Shown here: one piece after another, positions 49,251 through 58,759 of the stretch
How the letters are laid out: each line of letters starts with the position of its first letter
Position numbering within the stretch: position 1 is the stretch's first letter
Assembly: GCA_964035575.1 (NCBI GenBank)
Contig: OZ037893.1
Coordinates: 434,001-498,000, forward strand
Direction: 5' to 3'
Origin: Rhynchopus sp. YZ270_cl-10
Taxonomy: Eukaryota; Euglenozoa; Diplonemea; Diplonemida; Diplonemidae
DNA: 64,000 nt
Notes under the pieces: generated by a model
Seen by the model: only the letters and a program-made list of their open reading frames with translations
The model's database searches: none
What the model was told of the DNA's origin: nothing
Program-made: the position numbers and the translations under genes

Positions 49251-50469
49251 AGGTAAAAAAAAGGTGCAGTTGAGAGTAAGCTGGGGTAAATGGAGAACAA
49301 AAATCTCGCTCTCAAACCACCAGCTATTTCATCAAGATTGGGAGACAGAGTAAAAGTGGAATACACTTTATGCAGGGGGGGACAACAAATATGTTAACCA
49401 GAATAGAAATCAAAATAATCAAAAAAAAGAACACACAGGATATTGGCGGGAGTGGGGAGGGGATAAACAAAGGACAGGATCCGTTACTCGGTTCAGATTC
49501 TTTTTTTTTTAAAGGCATAACGCCGTTAGTAGAAATATTGGGGGTGCGGAGGGGAGTAATCATCGTGGATAGTAGTTTTACAAGGAAGGGGGGGCAATCT
49601 TGGATATTGAAAAATACACGCAAATAATGGGGGGAAAACCCCCCTTTTTTTTGTGAGACTGTTTTATTTGGCAGTGCCAGGATCATGAATTTTTTGATAG
49701 GACAAAATAGAAACGTAACACTCATCACTAAAACCCATGGGAGAGGTTGTGAAACGCACACACCTTGACTTGTTTTGGTGAGGGGTGGTTCTGCAGCGCG
49801 GTTCGTCCCCCCAGAACCGCAAAGGTGTGTTCAAAATGCTTTGTTTCGATTTCATTCATGTGACAAAATAACAAATTCATATACTTTCAAAATAAAAATA
49901 TAAAAAAAAACCAAACAAAATACCATCAGTTACTGCTACCATCTGACAATATAAAAATTTTTTTTTGCCATCCGCCTATTTGCAAACACAAATGAATGTA
50001 AACAACACCCAGCCTGAGAGTGGTCACCTTCATCAGTATCTGTGCCTGACAGACACAGACACATGGTCACCTCTACCTCACTGTGTCAAAAACCCTACGG
50101 GAGTGCAAACCTCCAATATTTTTCTGAAAATAATGGAAACAAAAAAAAAAAAAACAGAGGGGTGTTGTGTAAGTGGTCCTGTGTGGTGCACACTACATTG
50201 CACTAAGAGGTTGCAAAACAAAAGACATTTTTTTTTTCTTTTGACAACGCCTCTCTGGAACAAAAGAAAAAAGGGAGGTACCGTCTGTCAAATGGACAGA
50301 ACAGTGTGTAAATGGTGGAAATGTGGAGGGGAAAAAAAAGGGTACTCCCTCTAATTCAATGGAATTAAAAAAAAAAAACTCCCCGAGCCCCACATTTTTT
50401 CGAACAAATGACAGGGTCAGAAAGTTTTTTTTAGAGAGAATGTCAGAAAAAACTTTTTGTTTTGACAAT

Positions 50470-50510
50470 AAGATGATACCTTAACCTCTTGTTATTAAGT
50501 CACCTTGATC
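50470..50510 (+). repeat. H1 hairpin repeat copy (compensated stem)
   Basis: AAGATGATACCTTAACCTC, TTGTTATTAAGTCACCTT, GATCACAAAG; CTTAA pairs with TTAAG in place of CTAAGC with GCTTAG. Confidence 0.7.
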
Positions 50511-50912
50511 ACAAAGAAAAGAATAAGAGAAAAGTCACCCAGAGGAAGGACTATGCTTCCATGCAGGGGTAGTAAGAGAGGAGAAAAAAGACAGTGAATA
50601 AGTGCAAAAAATGACACAACAAAAACAAAACAAAAAAATCATTAGGAGAGTGCACTTCCGAGAACCCCCAAATGTTCAAAACAAAAATCGAGCATTTTTT
50701 CGATGACTTACAATTACATGCAGCACAAAAACGCACAGTTCTCTGCTAGGTACACTACAGAGGCTGGGGAGGTGAAGGAGAAAACTACGCTACCTTGTTT
50801 ATTTTATTTTTTTTCCACTGTAACCTACCGGGGTAGGCGTGACGCTGACTACGCGGTAGTTATCGGTAGCCGCGACTTGTTTTTCAAAGAACAAAAATAA
50901 GTAAAACCCTGC

Positions 50913-50944
50913 AAGATGAACGTGACTCTCGTGCACACATCTTT
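50913..50944 (+). repeat. H4 hairpin repeat copy
   Basis: AAGATGAACGTGACTCTC, GTGCACACATCTT. Confidence 0.6.
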
Positions 50945-51262
50945 TTAAAAAATAAGTTTGTATTACGGGAACGGCATTCCTTGACCCCTTAAGAGTAGAG
51001 AGGACGACAAGGGATGCTTGGTCTTTAATTTTTTTTGGCGGCGCTTTATAAGCGGGACTTTGCCTGTAAATGGCTGCCCGCGTATTACTTTGCTTTTAAA
51101 AATAATTTTGAGCAAAAAGGAGAGTTTTGTTTTTGGTGTCTGTCGTGATGCGAGAATAAGAGCGAGAAAAAAATATATGACGAGACGTGGGTATGAACTG
51201 CAGACCCTCCCTTTGGTTGAAAAGAACTGTCGGAGAAAACAAAAAAAAAACCCGTATTTTGC

Positions 51263-51292
51263 AAGATGAACCTAAGCCTCTTAGCCACCTTG
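51263..51292 (+). repeat. H1 hairpin repeat copy (inner arm lost)
   Basis: AAGATGAACCTAAGCCTC, TTAGCCACCTTG; part of the loop and the right inner arm are deleted. Confidence 0.6.
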
Positions 51293-51506
51293 TAAATCAA
51301 AAAAAAAGTTAAGAAAAGAGAGAGAAAATAGCATTTTCCCCCCCAACGAACAAAGTCAAGAAGGGGTGATTGGGAAGGAATTCGCTCACAGGATATTAGA
51401 GGGAAGGAGGAAATGGTGACAGGGATTCCAGATCCGCTGCACACATATTTTTTTTTTTCGAGCACTGATAAAAAGTGCAAAACAGAAAAGAGTATTTCAA
51501 CATATG

Positions 51507-52551
51507 GGAGCGTCCGCGAAAGACCCCCCCCTAAAGCTAACATCCATGCTTATTGGTATTTCACTAATTAAAATTTTGGTATTTTATAAGATTTTTTTTT
51601 TAAATGAACTCAGAGTTAAGTTTCTGAGTTCATTAAAAAAAAAATCGGTGAAAAATTCCGAGTAGGTATTAATTTAGATAGGAAAAGCTATGTCAACAGC
51701 TATGTGTCCCCTTATTTTACCTGTAAATACTAAGGATATAGGAAGGAATTCACTAATATCTGTCTCTAAACCCATTATCAAAAAGGGGGTAGGAAAGGGG
51801 GGTGGAGGCTTGTCGTCCCCTCCGAACACTCTAAATAGAGCGCGAAAGAGCTTCACGCTCCGGGTCGTCTGCGGCGACGTCGACTTTCTCGCAGAAAACC
51901 CCCTTTTTTGAGTGACCCTATTGACCTCAGTGATGAGTCTCTCCAAGAGTTACAGACAATTGTCCGCCTGTTCCTCCTCTTCCTCCTCCGTCTCGCTGTC
52001 ACTGTCCTCCTGAGGGTGTCGCTGATGCAACTACAGGAGTAGTAAACGGCGGACGCCCCTTTTCTCCTGGTGGTTGTCTTCTGCATATGGAGGGACATAT
52101 GCTTCGAGCTACACACCTCGCGCATCCAGCTCCTCGCGCCCCACCCTTTGCCCCCCTGCCAGTGAACCCCTGCATACACCTGCAGCTCGGCGAAGTTTTT
52201 TAGGCCTCGGAAAGGCCGGGTTTTCAGCTCCTGAGCGAATGCTTTGGCTGCTGATTACATTTCCCCCTGTTGTGTTGTTCTATGGGTGGTTATATGGGTG
52301 TTTGTGAGGATTTCCTTGTATATCCTTAGTATTTACAGGTAAAATAAGGGGACACATAGCTGTTGACATAGCTTTTCCTATCTAAATTAATACCTACTCG
52401 GAATTTTTCACCGATTTTTTTTTTAATGAACTCAGAAACTTAACTCTGAGTTCATTTTAAAAAAAAATCTTATAAAATACCAAAATTTTAATTAGTGAAA
52501 TACCAATAAGCATGGATGTTAGCTTTAGGGGGGGTCTTTCGCGGACGCTGC
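51507..52551. mobile_element. 1045-bp DNA element with 234-bp terminal inverted repeats
   Basis: The left repeat (51507-51740) and right repeat (52319-52551) are near-perfect inverses, starting GGAGCGTCCGCG and GCAGCGTCCGCG. CATATG flanks both ends (51501-51506 and 52552-52557), a candidate 6-bp target duplication, though it is palindromic. Each arm carries an inner palindrome of AATGAACTCAGA. The 580-bp middle is GC-richer and holds protein-like frames on the plus strand: one opening at an ATG at 51690 in the left repeat (about 73 codons, ending near FLAENPLF), one with a hydrophobic stretch (TIVRLFLLFLLRLAVTVLL), and one ending LWLLITFPPVVLFYGWLYG without an ATG. Long repeats and 6-bp duplications occur in Polinton/Maverick-type elements; I infer a non-autonomous derivative, not proven. 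Confidence 0.75.
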
Positions 52552-52854
52552 CATATGCAATCAATAAATTGATAGCATAGGAGGAGAACAGAAAAAAGAA
52601 AGACAAAGTTCATAAGATGAACCAAAAGGCCTCATGTGTCCTGAAATATTTCACGTAATGTCTCTAGACTGGGTTCTGGCTTAGAGGTGTTCAGCCGTAA
52701 TACATCCGGCGTGCTTGGTCACGTTTTTTAAAAAAGGTTGGTAAGATGACCAAAAGTCAACAAAAGAAATATGAATGCCTCACGTACATACATCGTCAAA
52801 AAAAAAAAAAAATGATTTTTCTGATCTGGTAGTCGACACAGTGCAAAGGAGGGG

Positions 52855-52962
52855 GGTTTTTGTTACGACAATCGCCTGTCCGAAGACGGGTTTTGCAGAA
52901 CAAAAAGTTTGCCCGAAGGCTAATTTGCAAAAGGTCTAAATGCAGATCATCCTCTCAACCCA
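52855..52962 (+). repeat. C5 repeat copy
   Basis: ACGACAATCGCCTGTCCGAA, GACGGGTTTTGC, TTTGCCCGAAGGCTAATT, AATGCAGATCATCC, TCTCAACCC. Confidence 0.75.
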
Positions 52963-52980
52963 ATGAAACTACTATTAACC

Positions 52981-53131
52981 ATGGTTTGTAGTCATACTGA
53001 GTCAGACTGACTCATCTCGCACTCATCTCGCACCTCTCGCACTCTGGTGAGAAGTGCGAGATGAGTGCGAGAAGAGTCCGATCCTCTGCCTGGCCCAAGA
53101 ATCAGTCTGACCCAGACTGTCTACAAACCAT
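52981..53131. mobile_element. Foldback (MITE-like) element, 151 bp
   Basis: ATGGTTTGTAG and CTACAAACCAT ends with a further GTCAGACTGA / TCAGTCTGAC arm; the middle repeats CTCATCTCGCAC and its inverse GTGCGAGATGAG. Confidence 0.65.
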
Positions 53132-53702
53132 GATCAACACAACACATCTTCTTAAGGAGTGAATACCACCCCTCTCTCCCGATGTTATAATAATAATCTA
53201 ATTTTCCAAAAAGAACAAAAATGGTCGTTATTGAATCCGCAAACAAATGTATTGCAAGAAGGATGTGCCGTGTAGGATGTCCCTGTACACACCTTTCAAA
53301 CTCAACAAAACAACGAGTAACGTGATGCTGGGGCATGGGTTGGGGGATGGGGAGGGGGGGACTTCCTGTGATAGTACCTTGTGGTACAAAAATTAACAAA
53401 TAACAACAAAAATGCCAAGAGAAAAAAGGGTCCGCCGAAAAAAATAAGAACAATGCAACAAAAAAAAGGGGAGGGAAACCGTGTAACACGCAGCACAACG
53501 CAGCAGGATTTTTTGTTTTTTTTTTTTTTTCACCACGAAGTCTTTGTTTTAAAATGTTGCTTTTAAAAAAATCGGCAAAAAAAAAAGCCATCCCGTAAGG
53601 AACGGACTTAACAGATTCAAACAAAACGAAACCCAAAGCACAATGCACCTCTCCGCTCTCTCTCTCTCTCCCTCTCTTCTCCCCTCCCCCTCTCGTTCTC
53701 CA

Positions 53703-55007
53703 TCACCCCACCGCCGCCACGGCAAACCGCCCATACGCCTCCTTCTTAGCAAAGGAGTGCCCGAGGGATATCATTTCGCGGGAGTGCGATCTGGTGAAGG
53801 CGGGGGGCTGCTTCTGCTGAGGTGCCTGCTTGGGAGGCGCAGCAGTCTTCCAGGCACGCAGCATGGCAGCGTCGTACGGAAGCGCGTTGAGATCCCCTGG
53901 GTTGCAGAATGGGTGTTTACACATTTCCTTTGCACGAAGCCTCTGAGTCGGTTCATAAGCGAACAACCCTGTTAAAAGGTCTAAAAACTCTGGATCATCC
54001 GAAAACCTCATTTTGAAGTAAGACGTTCTAGAGGGAGGCCGCGTGGCAGCTTCGTAACTTACCCCCGGAACTGCCCCAAGCTTGCTTGTTATCAACGCGA
54101 TATGTTGCTGGTCACCACTGTTCACACCGAACAGAGGACGTCCTACATACACTTCATACAAAATGCATCCTAACGACCACATATCCGTTGGGTGTCGCCA
54201 ACCTCTCTTAGTGATGACCTCGGGGGACCTATAAGGGCGGGTGGTGATGAGGGAGGTGCCGTCTTTGCCTTCGATGTGAAAGAAGGCATTTCCAAAGTCT
54301 GCAATGGTCCAGCCGTTGCCTATTCCACGGGAGGTGTTGTCATCGAGAAGGATATTGTCTGGCTTCAGGTCGGTGTGCACCAGAGCGCACTTTCCATGAA
54401 TGAAGGTTAAAGCCTCTGCAAGCTGCTTTGCAAGAAGCTGTAGCTGTGCCCTCTGCACATTCCCTTCCCGCAAGCCAAACCTTCTCTTCGACAGCGAATC
54501 CCCCAACAACGGCATCACAAAACAAAAGTAGTTCTGATGTGTAAACGCGGCCAGCAATTTCACGACCTTCTTCCTCCCTTTCTTATCCGCTTCATTGATA
54601 CGCTGCAAAATAACCTGCTCGGCTCTGGCATCTTCCATATATTCCCACCCAAGCATTTTAATCGCAACAGACGCATGAGACGCTGTATCATGCGCCTTAT
54701 ATACACTAGCAAAATGCCCCTTTCCTACCACATGCTCGAGTTTGTATCGGTTGTTCATGAGAGGAGCCTGCCCTGAAGCAGACTGGCCATGAGGTGATGG
54801 GGTACGTGTCGTGGTGTGCGCAGAGGAGGATATGTGTCCTGAGGACGAACTGCTCCGCCTTGTGTTTGTAGTGGTCTGGCTGCCACTACTCCTGCTCTGC
54901 ACATCATCCCACGCAGCCGGGTACGACCTCCTCCTTGTACCCGGAAGCCCTGCAGACGTTCTCTCCAACGGCCGTGGCCTAGGCGCACTCCCATACTTAA
55001 TCTGCAT
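53703..55007 (-). CDS. CMGC protein kinase, CLK/LAMMER-like
   Basis: The 434-residue product is intronless. A Ser/Thr/Arg-rich N-terminal extension of about 85 residues precedes a full kinase domain: Gly loop GKGHFASVY (95-103), VAIK lysine K117, alpha-C glutamate near E130, catalytic loop HTDLKPDNILL (D213; HTD in place of HRD), IADFGNA (237-239), activation segment TTRPYRSPEVI and DMWSLGCILYEVYVGRPLF. The PYRSPEV-type loop and the inserted region before the catalytic loop fit the CMGC group; CLK/LAMMER or a DYRK/HIPK relative is most likely. CLKs phosphorylate SR splicing factors, which would suit an intron-bearing genome; this is inference. Confidence 0.88.
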   Translation of the reverse strand: MQIKYGSAPRPRPLERTSAGLPGTRRRSYPAAWDDVQSRSSGSQTTTNTRRSSSSSGHISSSAHTTTRTPSPHGQSASGQAPLMNNRYKLEHVVGKGHFASVYKAHDTASHASVAIKMLGWEYMEDARAEQVILQRINEADKKGRKKVVKLLAAFTHQNYFCFVMPLLGDSLSKRRFGLREGNVQRAQLQLLAKQLAEALTFIHGKCALVHTDLKPDNILLDDNTSRGIGNGWTIADFGNAFFHIEGKDGTSLITTRPYRSPEVITKRGWRHPTDMWSLGCILYEVYVGRPLFGVNSGDQQHIALITSKLGAVPGVSYEAATRPPSRTSYFKMRFSDDPEFLDLLTGLFAYEPTQRLRAKEMCKHPFCNPGDLNALPYDAAMLRAWKTAAPPKQAPQQKQPPAFTRSHSREMISLGHSFAKKEAYGRFAVAAVG

Positions 55008-55443
55008 TGAAAAGGAGGTAGAGCAAACGAAAAGAAACGGGGTGCAAAAATGCCCTGAGATGCAAAATAAAAACCTCTTTGGGAAGAGAGGAAAAGGGGG
55101 AGGGGGGTAGTGGGTAGTCCCTGTGTTGGTTTTGCGAGGGGTAAAGAGTGGTAGTGAGAGAGGGAGGGGTTTCCACTCAGTTCGGGTTAAGGAATGGGAT
55201 CGCCTGCTACCCCAGGAGCAAACAGAACATTATTATTTTCCCCGGCAAAGGTTGTCCTGTGTCCTTACACCCCCAACCCAACCCGTAAGGGCCATATTTT
55301 TGCGCAAGAATTACCCTCACTAGGCATCACCCACCCAACCCACCCAACCTCCTATGGGGAACAGCAAAATCAACCCAATGATCAAACGACGTACACCTGA
55401 TGCAAACTCCTGCAAGACGCTCACCTCACCTCACGACTGTAAC

Positions 55444-55530
55444 ATTTCCGGGTCAGTTTGTACTCTCGCGACAATGTACCTTGGTACAATGACTGGTGTA
55501 CCGGGTGGACCCCAACCCAATGCCAAATCA
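55444..55530 (+). repeat. L3 repeat copy
   Basis: TACTCTCGCGACAATGTACC, TTGGTACAATGACTGG, TGTACCGGGTGGACCCCAAC. Confidence 0.65.
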
Positions 55531-56250
55531 CGACAACCATCCTCACTCTCCCCGCCACATCCTTTGCACTACGTCGCTATTCGCGCCTCAGCATTAAACA
55601 GTTCCTCTCTGGCGATCCAAGGCCGAAGACCTAATACCCAAAACGTGCTCCACGAAATACCAGCAAACTCACTCTGAGTCGATTTCCACTGCATAGTATG
55701 GCCATAAAAGCATTGCAGACCTAACGACAATGCTGTGGTTTGCAGTTCAACATGACCCTCCCCCTCCCCCGCCTGAGTCACCCTCCCCCCTCCCATACAT
55801 TTCTGTGCCTGCTGTTCTCTCGCTTCCTGTTCCCAGCTTCTCTCTCTCTAGTTGTTATTTTGGTGGATAAAACGTCTTCCCACCCGTGGAATGCCGTCTT
55901 GCGCAGTGAGATCACGGAATACGTGGCCACATCCTGCACATCCAAGAACTCAAAATATAACCACCAAAAAAACCCCCACCTACCAACCTTCTGTGCAGAC
56001 GTAGGCGTGAAGGCAATCAGCCTCGCTGAATGCAGTCATCCTCTCCTCTCCAATGCACACAATCATCAAGAACCGCTCACCCACACACTCACCTACTCAA
56101 TCCCCCCTTCTGCTCCTCCCCGCAAAAAAAACCCCATCACCCACCCACCCACTACACACCCTCGCGCAGACAATACACCCCTCTTCGTGTTATTGCCCTT
56201 CTCTGAAGTGATCCCCACCTTTCCCAAAGACAGAAGGGACCCCTCTAGAG

Positions 56251-56290
56251 AAGTTGACAGTGCAAACATCCTCCCTGGACACACTCACAG
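56251..56290 (+). repeat. H2 hairpin repeat copy (divergent)
   Basis: GAAGTTGACAGTGCAAACAT, CCTCCCTGGACACACTCACA. Confidence 0.45.
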
Positions 56291-56554
56291 AAAAAGAGGA
56301 CAATTGAAAAGATATGCCTTGTTGCCTCACGTCTACTGACCGTCTCTCCGGTACACTACTATCGCCATAAACAGAAGGGAAGCTCAAGGATGTGCACACA
56401 CAACGACGGAAGCATTGCCGGGAGGGGGGAAACTCCGACAATCTCGTTGGCGGGGAAGTACAAAACCATCGGCTTATTTTATTTTCGCTAAAATCGCCTT
56501 TTTTATTCTATTTACATGGGAATGGGGGGGGGAAGAAACTAAAAGAAAAAAAAA

Positions 56555-57382
56555 CTATGTTGGAGGGCTCATCGCGATGCCTCCTCTCGGCGAGACAAGC
56601 CTCGTCTCTGCGACAACGTCGGCGTTCATTTGCATGCGTTGTATGTCTAGGCCGTGGATGTCCTCGCGGAGTGCGGTCAGCGCGGTGCGGAGGCTTGCAC
56701 AGAGGGTTGTGAGACCACCGCTGTCAGCGCTTCCACCTCCACCTCCTCCACCTCCACCCCCAAGCCTCACAGGACTAACACTTCTCTTCCCCCCAGGAGA
56801 CACCGAAAACTGCTTTGCCCGCGCAACAGACGATGCTACAAAGTCTGTCTGGCCTCCCCCCTGCACCCCTTGCACCCCCTGCCCTCCATTCCCTCCATGC
56901 CCCGACACCGACCTCCCTGGAGAGACAAACCCCGGGGACGACGACCCCGCATCGACCCCCCAAAAGGCACGCGGTCCTCGCGGCTCCCTTCTTGGCGGAG
57001 ACTGCTGAGGGGGGTCGGCTCTGAATGGCGGTGCAACAACAATCTCTGGAGAGTGTTGAGGGCTGAAGGTACGCGACTGCAGGGTTCCTACAGGACGTTG
57101 GTGTATGATTTGCTCAGTGGCCTCTTGAAGAAGACGTTGCTGGTCATGAATTGTCCCAAGAAACGGAATCACCTCCACAGGAGCTACCACAGGGCTTGGT
57201 ATCGGTGAACGTGGCGAGGCAATCAAATGGTGTACTTCCGGGTAAGAAGAGCCCTGCATGCTGGGAACAAACCCTGAGGCTATCGGAAGTGGGTTATATG
57301 AGGTGTGTGCTGGGGGAGCTGGGTCATGGATTTCGGTGACATATCTAGCGCAATGCGTGCCCCCAGGGCGGTGGGGGAACAT
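56555..57382 (-). CDS. Ser/Pro/Gly-rich protein of unknown function
   Basis: A 275-residue frame starting MFPHRPGGTHCARYVTEIHD. It is mostly low complexity: Pro/Ser-rich (SPRSPIPSPVVAPVEVIPF), several SP sites (FSPQHSPEIVV, VSPGKR-like, RSVSPVRL), a poly-Gly run and then a short helical segment (LTTLCASLRTALTALREDIH, GLDIQRMQMNADVVAETRL) that could form a coiled coil. It ends GGIAMSPPT. No domain is recognised. The repeated SPx sites suggest phosphorylation by a proline-directed kinase. Upstream exons cannot be excluded. Confidence 0.6.
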   Translation of the reverse strand: MFPHRPGGTHCARYVTEIHDPAPPAHTSYNPLPIASGFVPSMQGSSYPEVHHLIASPRSPIPSPVVAPVEVIPFLGTIHDQQRLLQEATEQIIHQRPVGTLQSRTFSPQHSPEIVVAPPFRADPPQQSPPRREPRGPRAFWGVDAGSSSPGFVSPGRSVSGHGGNGGQGVQGVQGGGQTDFVASSVARAKQFSVSPGGKRSVSPVRLGGGGGGGGGGSADSGGLTTLCASLRTALTALREDIHGLDIQRMQMNADVVAETRLVSPRGGIAMSPPT

Positions 57383-57505
57383 AAAAAAGCTTTTGGGGGA
57401 AGGAGGAGAGGTAATAGAAATCTATCTTGGGTTCTTCACCTCGGAGTTCATGTTTTTTTGTGTGTCTGTTGGGTGGTGTGGTATTGAATAAGTAGTGAGA
57501 CGTTT

Positions 57506-57692
57506 TTTTTCTTAACAACCTCAGCAGTTGCAGATCTGCGCTGAACTTAAGCATATCACTCAGCGCAGGAAAAGAAAGCAACAGCGATGCTCCTAGTAAC
57601 GGCGAGTGAACAGGGCAGAGCCCAAGCCTGAACCGGCAATTTGTCGGCATGTGGTGCAAAAAGCATACGATGTGGGGCCGTGGAGAGCTTAC
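57506..57692 (+). rRNA. 5' fragment of LSU (28S) rRNA
   Basis: About 187 nt match the start of eukaryotic large-subunit rRNA: ACCTCAG, then CTGAACTTAAGCATATCA, AGGAAAAGAAA, TAGTAACGGCGAGTGAACAG, GCAGAGCCCAAGCCTGAA and GGCATGTGG further on. Similarity fades near 57692 and an A-run of 12 follows. No 5.8S, ITS or rest of LSU is present on either side, so it is a truncated copy, not a working rDNA unit. The sequence is divergent, as in metamonads. It is the only recognised former gene on the plus strand. Confidence 0.88.
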
Positions 57693-58759
57693 TGAGAGAG
57701 CTATTAAAAAAAAAAAAATCTCACTCCCTTCATAGCCCAAATTCGGTATGTGTTATGAGGAGAAAAATAAAGGGGATGGGTACTGTCTTTGTGGTTTTTG
57801 GGTTGATTACTACAAAAAAGGGCCCCCCTTTTTCTTTTTTTGCATTTGTTACTTGTTTTCCTCCCTGTGGGGTAGAGGGAGGCAGTTGGGGGGGTACACA
57901 ACAAAAAAAAATGAAACAATAACGTTTAAAATTGGACAATTGAAAGAAGAAATAAAAAGAAAGAACAGGGATTCACTCTTTCCGGGTATCAGAAATGAAT
58001 GCAGGGATATCGTTTTTCATATGTGACAAAAGATCGCCCTCCAATACACCCTTCTTGTTTGATTTCCTATTTTTTTTTTTGAACAACGTTTTTCCCATTC
58101 CGCCGCCCACAACCCCTCAAAAAAAAAACAAAAAGGGTTACAAAGCAAAATAGTGAACCACAGTCTACACTGTCCACAACCCAAGAGAAAAAAAATAAAA
58201 CAACCCAAAAAATGTGAAAAAATGTGCTTACAAATTTTGCCTTTTTTTGAAAAAAACTTTTTTATATTTTTTTGTCGATTTCTTCCTCAAAAATAAAATC
58301 AGTCCCTTTCATCAATTTTCCCTCCCCAAAATCCCGTTCTAAAACCTGTTTTTTAAAAACAATACTATTCCCTAGCTTTTGATAGCTGCAATGGCATCAC
58401 AAGAGCCAGTGAAGATACCAAGGATATAGGGTATCTTGCTTTTTTTTTTATCGTGACCTTTTTCTTTTCCCCCTTTTTGCTCGGTTATTAACTTTTCGAA
58501 AAAAACACTTAACATTGTTGAGCATTTCTTTGGGTTTGTTCACGCTATTGTGTATTGTGTGCAGGGGGGAGAAGAAAGAACCATAACCCCCTTTAAAATT
58601 CTCTACGAAAAAGAAAAAAAGAAAAAAAAAAATGGTGTTGACGTGGATTTAGAAACCTATTCATTTTCTTCAAAGCAGTTCCTCAAAAAGGGGCTGTTTT
58701 CAAAAAGAAGGTTTTTTGCCAACAAAAAATTGTCCCTATAAAGGACATACAAGAGAAAG

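Larger units (their letters stand above)
47996..53702. other. Largest gene-free stretch, 5.7 kb
   Basis: No supported gene. It holds H1 hairpins (49208-49250, 50470-50510, 51263-51292), an H4 hairpin (50913-50944), a foldback element (49026-49167), the long-TIR element (51507-52551), a C5 copy (52855-52962) and an inverted-repeat element (52981-53131). Confidence 0.65.
55008..56554. other. Intergenic, 1.5 kb, with L3 and H2 repeats
   Basis: An L3 copy at 55444-55530 and an H2 copy at 56251-56290. CA/CCC-rich tracts elsewhere. No gene. Confidence 0.55.

Noticed and set aside
52074-52307. Plus-strand frame in the long-TIR element as a gene
   Set aside because: It lacks an ATG near its start. 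I mention it only as a possible decayed frame.
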